DNA of 64,000 bases from positions 15,528,930 to 15,592,929 of the forward strand of contig CM065325.1 in assembly GCA_033032175.1 (NCBI GenBank), written 5' to 3'. Positions 12,901 through 24,960 of this stretch are shown in pieces (position 1 is the first letter of the stretch; each line of letters begins with the position of its first letter). The notes beneath the pieces were generated by a model. It made no database searches, was not told where the DNA came from, and saw only the letters and a list, made by a program, of their open reading frames with translations. Position numbers and translations under genes: made by a program. The stretch is from Saturnia japonica (lineage: Eukaryota; Arthropoda; Insecta; Lepidoptera; Saturniidae).

Positions 12901-13955
12901 AAATTGACAAAAACTTACACCACTCGTACTTTAAGGTGGGCCTTAGCTTTTTTGACTCTCTCAAACTCTGGGAACTTTTCTAGTCACATGACCCTTTAAT
13001 CTATTCATGATATAGATGGCTATGACTAGCACTTTCGGAGTCTAGGTCAAGGTGGCTGATCTTAATTAGGCAAGTTGTTCCTAAATTGTTAATGTAACTG
13101 ATCGATAAACTTAAAGCAGACTGCACTTGTTTAATTATTATTTCATTCATCTTCTAAATCAGGCTACTATAAATTTATTTCCAATATTTTTTTTATTTGT
13201 GACAGATTATCTAATGACTATGATTGTATAACATTATCAACAAACTCATCATACACTAATTCACACCGTCACACGTCACAAACAATAGGGTATCTTCAAA
13301 ACCATGTTTGAGATAAACGCGTTTTAAAAGTTTGACAATTTATTACTGCTCTAACTAAAAGTACAAATTTTCTAAATTAACTATATTATTGTTTCTTACA
13401 TATTTATTAAATAATTTTTGAATTTAATGTAGAGAAAGAAGAACAGTCGAGTTCTTTAGAAATTTATTTTAAAATATTCTCAACGTTCCGATCACATGTG
13501 ATGCAGTCGGCATTCGTTATTTGCGCTTGCACACAACGGAGTTGGAGCTGTCTAAACATGTCCCGGACACGTGTTTGCCGAAACGTTTTGCACCTGCGAC
13601 TCGAACAAATTTTGTATGCAGCTCCCTTACTACGAGTAGAATATGATAATAGTTTTGAAAGCGTAATCGAATCGTGTACATCATGGTGTCATTAATTTAA
13701 TAAACTCGGTTTTGAGCCTGATCATCAAACAGTTCTTATTCTCATGAATAAACAAACTTGATTATATTTCGATAGGACTTTATTATAATTAGTAACAGCA
13801 TTAGTTTAATCAATCATCAAGTAATAATTCTATGTTCATTGATCAATTAATCATCATCATTATCTTATTCTTCGACTTTAGGGCATAGGTGTTCATTCTT
13901 TTATCAATCATCTCTGTTTTATGCAAGTTTTATCTATTTTATAAAATAGTTCTCT
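9908..13955. other. 4 kb without a recognised gene
   Basis: Several open frames of 60-80 codons are present (9984-10187, 10645-10881, 11588-11800 minus, 12495-12677, 13498-13695). None shows a domain, repeats or a convincing splice partner. The 10290-10530 stretch is more GC-rich than its surroundings. I assign no function. Confidence 0.5.
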
Positions 13956-14090
13956 ATGGCTTATCTTTGTCATACCGTGAAGCTGTGGAACCTTCTCCCG
14001 GCCAGTGTGTTCCCTCCTTATTTTGACATCGGGTCCTTTAAGCGTAAACAGAACATATATGTATGCAGGTCAGTGGACGCCACTATATTT
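13956..14090 (+). pseudogene. LINE ORF2 C-terminal fragment
   Basis: The frame from 13956 gives VKLWNLLPASVFPP then YFDIGSFKRKQN. This is the LWN-x-LP-x-x-VFP...Y-x-x-x-x-FK signature near the C-terminus of many insect LINE reverse-transcriptase ORFs. The open frame continues to 14408 without similarity that I recognise. Upstream catalytic sequence is missing. Confidence 0.6.
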
Positions 14091-14796
14091 AGACTGTGCT
14101 GTGGATACCATCAGATAAGATATCACAGTTCCTCTTCAACTAATAATAACGCTAAAACAGTAGATGTCAAGTACGAGCGTATAACTTTTTCAAAAATTCC
14201 ATATATATATATATATTTTTATTATATCACAAACGTTACTACTTTTCCATTTCACCAGGATTTAACTATGATTAGGTCAAAAACTAAGGCGGACCGAAAA
14301 GTTTACCCGACCCAACTGTCAAACTATTATAGATGTAGCCTATCTCTCGAGAGTGACCGCTGTTTCTGGTCCTTGAAAACAAACTATGGAAAATTAAGTC
14401 TAGTGTAGATATATTGCAAGCTAGAATAAAAATATTTAATTATACTGTATAAGTCTTGGTGGTGGAGTGGTTTAGAATCGATGTCCGTATGTTCAAATAC
14501 CGGCATTTTAAATTTTATTTTTGTTTTTCCATATATTTACTAATCAATACTGGTAGTACTATCGACTGACGGTGAATTAAATCATCGTGACGTAACCTGA
14601 ACACTTGAGAATAAAGTTCTTGTACCGCTGTATGTGGAAAAAATTTAGAACTTGTGTGCTGGCGTCCTAATTAAGATCGTGCTCTCCCTCGGAACTTAAT
14701 GAGACACTTGGAGGCTTGTATTATTATTAACTGTGTCGGTATTTAATGAGTCAATTTGTATCTATTTATTTTTAGGAAGCTAAAATTAACAACTAA
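14091..14796. other. No further gene seen
   Basis: The open frame continuing from the LINE fragment to 14408 is unassigned. The rest is AT-rich. Confidence 0.45.
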
Positions 14797-15152
14797 TCTA
14801 TATAATACGTGAAGTAAAAGCTTTCGGTACCTTTCTAAACGTATTGCGTGCACGGAAGACTGTGAGATTTGGTATGGTTAAGGTTTATACGGAGAAGGAG
14901 TGAAGAAAGCTAAAATTTATCTGTAATATCTGTTACTAATATATTAAATAAAATAAATTAATACTGTGAACCCTAAACTAACCAGTGCTATTGAACTTAG
15001 ACACCCCAAAATATTGATATTGTCACTCAACGAAGAGTGACAAGCAAGTGATATATTATTCATTGTTTAGGTTCATACTGCAAATGTCAAACAGAAAATA
15101 GTCTATGATCAAAAAGTCGCTGGTCGAGTTTCGACCTTAGGGTGATCGCAAG
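14797..15152 (+). mobile_element. Non-autonomous Helitron-like element, family B (copy B1)
   Basis: Begins TCTATATAATACGTGAAG after an A and ends 'GGTCGAGTTTCGACC' plus 12 bases plus CAAG before a T. The stem GGTCGA/TCGACC with loop GTT is a perfect 3' terminal hairpin, the expected place for a Helitron terminator. The terminal CTAG is mutated to CAAG. Copies B2 (35104-36104), B3 (48063-48425) and B4 (54378-55452) share the whole body. Noncoding, about 356 bp. Confidence 0.75.
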
Positions 15153-16199
15153 TTCATTTATAAACAAATTGCAAGTCATCACTGATATGTTACAAATTTT
15201 AATAATAGTATAAAATTGCGAAATCCGTTTTAAATTCGAATTCGATAACTAATACTCGTAGTACGGGTAGATTTACATGTGAATCTATATGCTCAAGGTG
15301 TTGAACGAGTTCCGAGTGGACACTATTGCTTTTTGATTTTATTTAAAAAAACAGTGGTACTCCCTGTGAACTAACCTTTTTTCTTTTTATATCATTTACT
15401 ATGTTTCTTTTTAAATTAAGTTTATTGTTTTGGGATAAAAATTGTCGGTTTAATAGGTTTTATACCAAAAAAAAATCAGATAAATAGCGAGTAGACTCGC
15501 ATCCTGATGGTTCCGAAAATACCCATACGTGAAACAATAATACGTACACCACAAACAAGAGGTTATTATCTTTAAAAGCGATGTTTAAAGTAATTGCGTT
15601 TTAAATGTTTAATTTATTAATAGATAACTAATTATAGAACATTTGAAATTTTAGTTATGCGGCTTTCAAACTTTTGTTTATGATGTGCGATTATAAATTT
15701 TATGCCCAAAAAGTTTGGTTTTGGTTTTTATTTCGCTATTGTTTACTATAAGGTATATGGATATAATTACATGCAATAACTTGTAGGAGGAGTTTCAGAA
15801 TCGTATGTATCTTGGAACTACCATATGGGTTTTGATAACTCCCAGTGCGACTTTTACACTTTTATTAGGAAGGGCTGTATATGTTTATTGTATTAACCTA
15901 GAAACTTGATTTTTCTATAGCAGATAGCATAGTCCTTTTCGAGATAAAAAAAAAAAACAATATAATTTTCTTGCATTATAATTTTACACTGGATTACAAT
16001 TTTCAGATTTTTCCTTTACTTTTGTTAATAGATCTCAGTTCGTACCAAACTTCAAGACTACAGGCCCGTGGGAAGTAGTACCCTATAGGTTTTGATAATT
16101 TTTCCCAGAGTGCTATTTATAGCTGTTACTATGAAGGACTTTATATTTTTTACAGTAGTTTGACGTCATAGATCTTAGTACTCGGTATTAATTTCAACT
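15153..16199. other. No gene seen
   Basis: AT-rich DNA. 15810-16200 has two loosely similar blocks ('ttttgataa...cccag' with 'gaaggactttatat'), echoed at about 17080-17170. This suggests an old short repeat of unknown type. Confidence 0.45.
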
Positions 16200-16955
16200 A
16201 TTTTTTTTTTATTTTATACATTTAGCACTCCAACAGAATAATTACAAAAAGGTAAAAATACATACATATTATCATTTCTGTTTAAATACAGTGTAATCAT
16301 TTAGATAATATGCCTGCATGACATTTAAATACACAATATTTCAAAAAGGTTAACTAAAGTTTATTAAATAACAAATAAAATTAAATTTACCCATTAAAAT
16401 AAAATTGTATTGTATTATTAAACAACTAATGCTTAAATGAAATAAATGCTTGAGAAAATATATCTATGTTGTCTGATCTTTCATTATACAACTTTGCCAT
16501 ACGTGTTAGAGAGCTAGTTTCTACGCTGAATTCAATGTTGCAGTTGTAATGAAAATATATTTACGTTGCGCACCGCACAGGAATAAAATCTGAAGTAGAA
16601 GTAATTAATAAGGAACGCATTTATAGACCATTTACAATCTTGTGAAGGATGGGTAAGTCAGTTACATTTCGCTTCTCTCTTAGGCTTATCATAATAAAAT
16701 ATTCCAGTCTATCTTCATACTTAGGGATTAATTTACGAATGCCATTTCTTATGCTTACGTATATAATATAACGAGCCGGGCCAGACTCTATAAGCTCAAT
16801 GTAGGTGGAATAGTCAGGTGACCATATTACAGAACAATATTCGAGTATACTTTTAACTAAGGTATTATAGAGTAAGATAAGACGGTCATTACTGCGAAAT
16901 GGTCGTGATGTACGCTTAATGAATCCAAAGCATCTTGATAGCTCAATAACAATAT
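16200..16955 (-). pseudogene. 5'-truncated jockey-like LINE, reverse-transcriptase C-terminus
   Basis: The minus strand from 16955 to about 16624 has roughly 108 codons in one frame. They include LGFIKR-like 'FGFIKRTSRPF', then 'YNTLVKSILEYCSVIWSP', then 'PKYEDRLEYFIM' and 'LPILHKIVNGL' before a stop. This is the conserved region after the reverse-transcriptase palm of jockey-type LINEs (L-x-x-x-I-L-E-Y-C-S-x-I-W-S-P). The 3' untranslated part runs left to an A-rich tail (plus-strand poly-T at about 16201-16211). The endonuclease and palm are missing, so it is a dead 5'-truncated insertion. Confidence 0.75.
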
Positions 16956-17739
16956 TATATAATTAGTTATATTATACCTCGAGTCAATTTCGGGAAATAA
17001 ACTTAAAAAAAAATTTGTTACTTTATATCTTCACACGGGATTTATTCCTAAACATTTATTAAAATACCTTCCTTAGTGCGAAACTTCAAAACTGTAGGTC
17101 TGCGGGAAGTACAACATAAGTTTTGATAATTGGTTCGTGAGCGTTATTTGAACCATGAAGTGTCGTATCTCTTTAATCCGTTAGCCTAGATTTTTTTTAC
17201 AGGAGTAATTTTAGATAATGTAAATGGTTTTCGTTAAACTAAATTGCATTACTCGTCTCGTTTTACAATCGTTGGTAATTCTATCATCTTCTATGAAATA
17301 TTTTAGAGTAATGTCGATGATAATATTCTGAAAAATGGGTTAAGCAACGATAAATTGAAGACCACTAATAAATCAGGTTTAAGTGATTGTGTAGGTCGCT
17401 CGGTGACAAGTTGTTAATCGTTTTGATTCAATTTATCAACTGGTCGGTGTAGTCTGTCTGCCCACTATCTTTCACGTTGTTAGTCCAGGGAATTATGGTT
17501 TTATTTATACTGACGGGCAAAAAAAAGTTGTGACTTTGGAACACTAATCTTTGTATTTCACAAGCCAGCGTATAGATACCACTATTAGAACATGAGTTAT
17601 TTCAGTATACATTGGCTTATAATATTTAATAATGTAAGCAGCCCAGCAACACGATTATGCGAAGTATGAATTTGAAGCCATGAACAAAAAAATAATCACC
17701 TAAGCCAATAAATTATAATGATTTATTTATTATCTAACA
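16956..17739. other. No gene seen
   Basis: AT-rich. 17060-17180 resembles 15810-16160 (see there). Confidence 0.45.
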
Positions 17740-17998
17740 TACCATCACGCCTGTATTCCCCGAAGGATTAGGCAAAGGTGCACTAATGTACACCCACATT
17801 TCGCCGCGTATGTTTTTAGGTCCCATATAATAGGGGGCGAGCCTATTGCCATCAATCCGGGCACGAAATCAAACTCCGAGCTGCTACTGAGAATTTCATA
17901 GGAAAAACCCAATAACACTTTGCTCGACCTGGGATTCGAACCCAGGACCTCGGTCATAGCAGTCGCGCTTACGACCACTAGGCTAACGAGGCAGTTAA
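17740..17998 (-). mobile_element. tRNA-derived SINE, family C (copy C2)
   Basis: The minus strand has a perfect A box TAGCCTAGTGG (plus-strand 17975-17985) and a perfect B box GGTTCGAATCC (17932-17942). The body shared with C1 and C3 runs to about 17740. The 'ctgggattcgaacccagg' arm is tRNA-like, but the body continues without a tRNA fold. It is the best preserved family C copy here. The 17745-18032 open frame is a by-product of this repeat. Confidence 0.8.
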
Positions 17999-19404
17999 CG
18001 CATAATAGTTTCAAATTATGTGAGTTAAACAATAATTATAAAATTACACAATAATAATTGTTAAGGAATATTAAATAACAGAATTATAGTCACTTAAATT
18101 TGTCGTAATGATCTAGAATAACTTTAGCACTTCTGGAAGAAATTAGATTAGGTTAAGTTAATTCTGCGAAATAGATAAATAAAAAAGTAAAAATTGTTAC
18201 TAACAGATATTCAAGAACAAGTGAAGAAGAAAATATGAAGACATGAAAATTTAACCTTTGGTCTAGATAACACCAACAAAACCAACGTGTTATAGAAAAA
18301 TGAAAATATCTAAGACAGGCGAAGCTGGTTTAACAAAAGTAAAGCGTCGCGATATCATAATGTTTGAGCTTAACAAGTGACTATTAAACCTTTATAGTAA
18401 GCTTCCGATTTGGTTTCTATCTGACGCCCACTTGTTCATCGCACCTATTATTTTTCACTCTTTATCGTAACACGCTGGCATAAGGTTTTAGCATCCAATA
18501 TCTAAAATAGTGCAAGTAATGGAAATCCAGCGGAATGAGCAAAGTATAGGCAAACATATTTTAAAATTGTGTATAAGAAACGATCAACTATCTAGATGAT
18601 CTATTCAATAACTACGATCCAAGTTGGAGTAAATTCGTTTTTTAATGACTTTGATAATATGCTAATATTTAAATGTTGGTGTATGAATTTAGAGCTTTAT
18701 CTTATCTTATACATATTGCAATATACTTCAAAAACCTTTTTTCCAGAATTTATATTTTCCAACCCTCATGCACATTCTTTTTTATGTTGTCTACACATCT
18801 TATTTTCGGTCTTTCATTCTATTCTTTTTGAATTTTGTTCTTTGTTATAAATAAGTAAGCTAAATTTTGATTTATGTCTTGCTGTTTCTGGTTAATGTAA
18901 GATACAATTTAAACAGTCACAATCACTAATTTTTGTTTTTCATTATCATTGATATAAGTTGTAATCTTTTTTATTTGTACAAGCAAGCAAGTATTGTACT
19001 AGCACAGTAACAAAATGAATATGGAGTGTTTGATGTTTTTTTTTTGTGATTTTATCGCTCTCGCGTATGTCGTATACCACCGGCTTTCGACTAATGACTG
19101 TCACTGAGCAAGAAGAATCGCTTTATATAAATTTCTCCGGTGTAATTAATTTATGTTACGTCGAACTAGGTATCGGGTTTGTGATTAACCTTTCCTCGGT
19201 GTGAACTTAAGCCATTTCATATTGGATCCACGTTATTATTATTCCGGGTTAGCTTTATGAAGTATGTGGTTGATATGGATTTTATAGTTTATTACAGTTA
19301 CTTCAAAATATAACGTGTGTTTTATGGTTAGGTTAGGTAATTCAATAGTTGTCTATATTTGATGATAAATGATCACTGCAGCCTATAGCTGTATTCAACT
19401 AATC
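17999..19404. other. No gene seen
   Basis: AT-rich. The open frame at 18596-18850 is low-complexity and hydrophobic with no domain. Confidence 0.5.
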
Positions 19405-19712
19405 TAAACTTTGTCAAAAAAGTATCGGGATAAGATCAATAATACGCAAAATGTTAGTCATTCACCCAACAATATTTTATTGCCTTCAATGTATACTCCT
19501 TCAGAAACAATACACTTAAACCAACGAATAATATAATCATGCAAACAATTTTTAAACGCTTTTTCCGGAGTTGAGTTTAATTCTCGTCGCGAATTCTCCA
19601 TGTCTTCTACCGAATGAAAACGGGTAGCACGAAGTGGTCATATGAGTTAATGAAAAAGAAAGAAGTCGGCTGGAGCCATATCTGGTGAATAAGGTGTTTT
19701 TTTTTAATATGT
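19405..19712 (-). pseudogene. Mariner transposase C-terminal fragment
   Basis: The minus strand reads PYSPDMAPADFFLFH and then, after stops, 'RFHSVEDMENSRRELNSTPE' and 'IIRWFKCI'. It ends with 'EGVYIEGNK'. This is the C-terminal third of a mariner transposase, including the third catalytic aspartate in MAPAD. Two in-frame stops and the missing N-terminal two thirds show it is dead. The sequence differs from the mariner at 28539-29772 (LAPTDYHFF), so it belongs to a different lineage. Confidence 0.7.
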
Positions 19713-20274
19713 TTTAATTCAATTTCATTTGAATAATTTGGCTGAACCATTTGGACTATTATTTGTGATTAGCAATATCAACTCATATTGTTTATTGCTA
19801 GGTTGTTTGTTTTAGAAACTGTTTGTTTCCCTTGAAATAAATAACTCTTATGATAATAAAATATGAGACGTCAGCAATACGACTGTGGAATTCGATTCCT
19901 GCCTACACCCAATTAGCCAACTATCGGGATTCCTCCAAGTATTTACTACGTAGGTAGGTTCTACTTAATGCACTTGAATATCTACTAAATTTTGTTTACT
20001 AAACGGTTTGCACACCTTGCATATAACTTTCTCTTGCCGGTTAATTTAACAATTAATAATACATTTCCAAAAAATATTCACCAAAGAGTTAATAATACCT
20101 GTAGTTAAATAATAATGCATTTAATTAAAAATCATTATTAAATCATATACTCTCCACTGGAACACGATGTGGAGTTATAATTTGTTCACCGTAGTACCCG
20201 TTACATATTTCCACGCCTACATTTTAATTTTACCTTGTTATATAACAATAACCATCGGTGCATTTAAATTTACA

Positions 20275-20570
20275 ATACAGTAAGGTTTGAAGCTATGCTG
20301 GTTTAGTGGTAACTTGTAGGGATTACGCGTCGATAGTCGTAAGTTTAAATTCTTAAAAGAAGCCACAGCTTTCGGTGAAGAAAAACATCGTGGTAAAACC
20401 ATCTCATGGTGGTAGGGCATTTTTTAGTGCTCGCCTAGCTAGTAACCACCCTCAAGTTGAAAATCTGTTGCCAAGCTCCTATAGCTACACTTGGAAGCTA
20501 GTTCTCCCACTAGGCTTAGCGTGTCACATATCGTGTCTTGGGCCGCAAAGTCTCTTAAAATGAGATGAGA
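20275..20570 (+). mobile_element. tRNA-derived SINE, family E (copy E2)
   Basis: A-box-like TGGTTTAGTGG at 20299-20309. The body has 'gaagaaaaacatcgtggtaaaacc', 'ggtggtagggcattttttagtgctcgcctagctag', 'caagttgaaaatctgttgccaagc' and 'cttgggccgcaaagtctc'. These match E5 in plus orientation and E1, E3 and E4 in reverse. The flanking open frames (20238-20420, 20375-20563, 20524-20736) are by-products of this repeat. Confidence 0.7.
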
Positions 20571-20636
20571 TCGTGTCCCTAATGCTAAAGGATTGAGTAA
20601 ATAAAAAAAACCTTCTTGGATTTCGAATATATATAA

Positions 20637-21322
20637 CTAGCTGACCCGCGCAACTTCGTCTGCGACACATAAGAGAGAGAGGGTTAGAGAGAGTGGGACG
20701 TAGAAAGAGAAAAATAACAAGCCGCCCTCCTCCCACATCGTTCCGCTAAAATGCACACGCGGTACTTGATTATTATTTTGCTGCGGAGTTATTTAAAAAC
20801 TGTGATATCTCCTAAGATATTCATTGAAATCAAATTATGTAAAGGGCAATTTGTCCAACATTAAATACTTGTGTTAAATAAAGTATTTATTTCGATAAGG
20901 ATTAATACCATGTTTATAAAAACACCTTCGCAAATAATGCACTATTTTAGAACAAATTTTATTACCATAAAAAAGGTTATATTGCGTCAACCTTAAAAGA
21001 TAAACATATGCTATCGCAGACTTTTTTTTGAACTTTTTAAGAGAAACAATTCTGTCGTACATTTTTGTTATTTAACTTTAAGCATCTAAGCAGCGCACGC
21101 AGTGGAAACTTTCAAAGGGAATACATTTTCACCTTTTTTGCAACAATTTTCATTGATGCTCCGCTCCTTTTGGTCGTAGCGTAATGTTATATAGCCTATA
21201 GCCTTCCTCGATAAATGGGCTTTCCAACACCAAAATTACTTTTCCATTGCAACTAGTACTTCCTGAGATTAGCGTTTTCAACCAAACAAACAAACTCTTC
21301 AGTTTTATAATATTAGTATAGA
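20637..21322 (-). mobile_element. Helitron-like element, family L
   Basis: On the minus strand it starts TCTATACTAATATTATAAAA (plus-strand end at 21322) and ends '...gcagacgaagttgcgcgggtcagCTAG' at 20637. The flanks are A (20636) and T (21323). The TCTATACTAATATTATAAA start is one I associate with lepidopteran Helitrons. About 686 bp with no Rep/helicase ORF, so non-autonomous. Families A and F share a similar terminal design but differ inside. Confidence 0.7.
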
Positions 21323-21889
21323 TATGCAAGCCTTGTAATCTACAAAACTTTTGAATGATATACCTTATTTATTATTTCTTTATTTCAAATTATTCCATAG
21401 ATCCCTTATCCGTTTCGCAAGTATATAGTGATCTTGTTGAATTACTATTGCCAGTCATGTGGTAAAGGTAAGGACCGTAAGGTGTTCCTACTAGGGATTC
21501 GGTTTAAGCAATTATCGATAAAAGTTTTTAATAGAATTACTGCGAAATGTTATTATTATATGATAACATGCCAATTTTTAATAAAAAAGAAAATCAATTT
21601 CAATTATTTTCTCATATATCTTTGAAGTTGAAGGTCCAGTGCCAATACTCAAACATCCTCCATCTAACAAAAAAAAACATCCAAATCGGTTCATAAACAT
21701 AAAAGTTACGGCTGAACATCCATAAAAAAGAACACTCGAATTGAGTAACCTCCGTCTTTTTTTAAAGCCGTTAAAAATTTGAATCATATTAGCTCTATAG
21801 TCCTTTTGTTAAATCGGGTAGTATTTGGTTGATATACCACGCAGGACTAACTTGTCAATTCTGTGTTTATATCGAGTTTTGTATATATA
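21323..21889. other. No gene seen
   Basis: Two short open frames (21428-21625, 21578-21787) have no domain. Confidence 0.45.
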
Positions 21890-22188
21890 TCTTTATAGAA
21901 AAGGATAACTGAATGACTGGCTGACATATCAACGTACAACCTAAACTACTTGAGCTTGCACAGCGAAAATTTGCATGCAGGTTCTTTTGTACTGTGAATG
22001 AGCACTGAGGAAGGATTTTTGGAAATTCATGTCCTAAAGTGGTGAAAAGGGGGATTAAAGTTTATGTGAAAACTCGTCATTTTTTAAGATAGATCTGTTA
22101 AATTGGTATTTAGTAATTCAGTTTGAAAGTAAAAAAGATGAGATATCTTTCAAATATGATGCGATCGAAGCCACGGGAAAAGTTCTAG
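21890..22188 (+). mobile_element. Non-autonomous Helitron-like element, family K
   Basis: Starts TCTTTATAGAAAAGGATAAC after A and ends 'cgatcgaagccacgggaaaagttCTAG' before T. The interior blocks are 'gactggctgacatatcaacg', 'aatttgcatgcaggttc' and 'gaggaaggatttttggaaattc'. The 3' 'gaagcc.cggg' segment is related to the ends of family A. About 299 bp, noncoding. Confidence 0.7.
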
Positions 22189-24609
22189 TATTTATATATG
22201 TATTTCCATTAGTAAACTAGTGTATGCTTGTTTGGAAACAAATAGCTGTGTATGACTTAGTATTATTTGTCAATTAGCCTTGATTCAATTAAGTTTAACG
22301 AATTTGTTACTTGGCAAATGGATCTAATATCAGTACTAGAAGATATGGACCATTATATGTGGAGGAACCGAATTGGTAAAGCAAAAGTACCTATTGAATC
22401 CTAACTTCATGTAAAACATATTATATGAAAGATTTAGGTTGGTTTTTCTTTAGTTAAAACTTCGGAGTGTGAGAACAACTGAAAACTTTGTTTTGTTTGT
22501 TTTATAACAACGCCAAAGCTACTAGTGAAAATTAGTTTTAAATTTAATTACAAGTAATAATAATGATATTAATTATGATTATTCTACGTTGGTCAAACTG
22601 CTGGGATAATTAATATGAAGTAAAAAAAAATAAAAAACATTATTAGAAATACAGAAATTGTATCTGTAGATAAAATTAATTTACAGAATGAAATGAAAAA
22701 AATTGAAAGTCTCGGAGATAAAAACACTATATTTATAAATTTACATTTTCCTATAAACAAAAAGCGTAAAATTAACTTTTTAATAAAAATCAATCATCTC
22801 AGGCGACGGAGCCATTCGACGCGAATGACGATTCGGATATGAAAATAAATTAAATGGTATATAAAACAAATTGTTTTTAATTTGAAACTCACAGATGTTT
22901 ACGATTTGCGACAATGGACCCTATTTTAAATATTTATACAAATTGGGTAGCCCCTTGTCCGACATTCAGCGACGGGTTTGGGAATTCGGGTCATCATGAC
23001 ATTACTAATTTGTGATTATGAAATTACTAAAACGTCATGGCCTGGAGTCAGTGATTAAGTTCAAACCTTTCTTTAGGAATATAGTTTGAGGAAGTAGTGG
23101 GACTTATTTCATAGGATGCTTTCATTGTTACAATTTTTCTCCTTCACTTAAACGATTCATGCAGCATAAACTCGTGCGCAGAGATCTTTTATATGTACGA
23201 TATTTTCTGAAAAGTTCAGCGTCGATCAGGAAGAACAAAATCTTTTAAATATAAAATATTTTTTCATTTATATTTCCTACATTTTTATCGCAATCGCTAT
23301 ACCATCACAGAACCCTTCTAGGTACCGAGCTGAGTACAGAATCCTGCGTTTTATGTACCTACCTACCGACGGGTTTCAATCTGTGTCACGGAAAACGGCT
23401 ATTTGCCGGTCTTAGATCTATTAAATTTATGATTCTAGTAGCATTCATTAGCACATTGGTTAGCATTTCTAGCTATAACTAAGAAGATTGCAATAAATTT
23501 AAGATTTGTCTTATCTGTCAAGTATGATTAAAGATTCTAAAATTTCTGTTCTACGTTTACCGAAAAAAGGGAGATTGTGGTGTTAACAATTATGGCTCAA
23601 ACATTATAAAAGGAAATTTTAAATGTAAAAGTGAAATATTGTAGGGACCGTAAGAATATATTATAGTCGGTACAGTTAATGTTGTTACAGGTAAAGTTAA
23701 TAATGCACTTTCACATAAATTGTTAGAATACCGATAATTACAAATAACATTGAATAGTTTCAAACCGCTTACTGGTCCAATACCTAAATAGGTCAACGAT
23801 AACGGACAATGTAACGCGGAATACGACAATTATTCAGGGGACCCTTTCGAAATTCCTAAAGTTATAATCGTGTTACTATCAAATTTAAAGTTAACACCTT
23901 GTTTTGTGGGTACAAAATACGCAGTCTCGTAGAATGGATTAAATTTCCTCATTGGTTGAACAACTTACATTTCGTTAGGGAATCGAAGCGCATTTACTAC
24001 AAAGTAAAAATGGAGATTACATTTCGTTGATATACTTCTGACGGACTGAGAAGATCAAGTCAAAACGCATTTCCATGAGAGCTACTTCTAAAATATAAAT
24101 GAATCAAGTTTACAGGTGCTTGTTATGGGATGTAAAGATTTATAGAAATAGATAGGATAGAAAGAGCTAATTTTCATTTAATTGTAGATTTTTTTTCCAA
24201 TTACATAACCAATTTTGGTCTTTTACCTTTCAATATGCATGGCTGTCAAATGGGTATAGTATACAGTAAGTTCAATAATCTCTACAATATCTTGTTCTGC
24301 TCAATGTTGAGATCGTAATAAAGATAAAAAAAACAATTGATGATTTGAGAATATTCTGCAACTTTATCATATATCGATGTTAGATATGCAACAACACTAC
24401 GGTTCACATAATGCCGTTGGAATGGGTAACTGGCGTGTAATTGATCGTCGGAGCATTTCATTGCAGGAAAGTGAACATTTGCAATTAGTTATAATACAGC
24501 TTCATTGCTTAGTCTGAACGACGCAATCTATCTTGTAGATTATTGCTGCAACATATTCTGTGAAAGTATTAGAACCCAACGCTTTTATTGTCAAATACAA
24601 CAGGTTCTG
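22189..24609. other. 2.4 kb without a recognised gene
   Basis: AT-rich. Open frames at 22593-22793 and 23590-23829 (both minus) show no domain and look like AT-rich chance frames. Confidence 0.5.
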
Positions 24610-24960
24610 GGTGGTAGGACTCCAGAACTTTGTTTGACTGAACTGCGACCACCTTACTCCACTATAGTAGTACTAGCACGCTTAGGCGTGTCACTTTCAG
24701 GGATCAACTGGTCTATATACAGTATCAGAGAGTGATAGGAATATAGACATGACTGAGTCGCAACCACCATGTGCATGATAATAAGCCCTTTATTTACAGC
24801 GAACTTTCTTTTGGTTCGACGCGTTTCGGAATCAGATAGTCTATTTCCAGCTGCCTAGAGAGTTACAGACCAGTATGACAGCGACCGCCGGCGATGGATT
24901 ACGAAATTACGGTCGCCGTTGTCCATATATTGTACTGTCAAGCTGCAGCCACTTTACCGT
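24610..24960. repeat. Interspersed repeat J (copy J2)
   Basis: Contains 'gcttaggcgtgtcactttcaggg', 'cgcgtttcggaatcag' and 'gcgatggattacgaaattacggtcg'. These blocks are shared with 4370-4500 and 45240-45430. Less AT-rich than its surroundings. Class unknown, perhaps the body of SINE family D. Confidence 0.45.

Noticed and set aside
17930..17990. tRNA gene on the minus strand (perfect A and B boxes)
   Set aside because: The boxes head a dispersed repeat with the same body at 9043 and 46833, and no full cloverleaf with acceptor pairing is present. It is a SINE.
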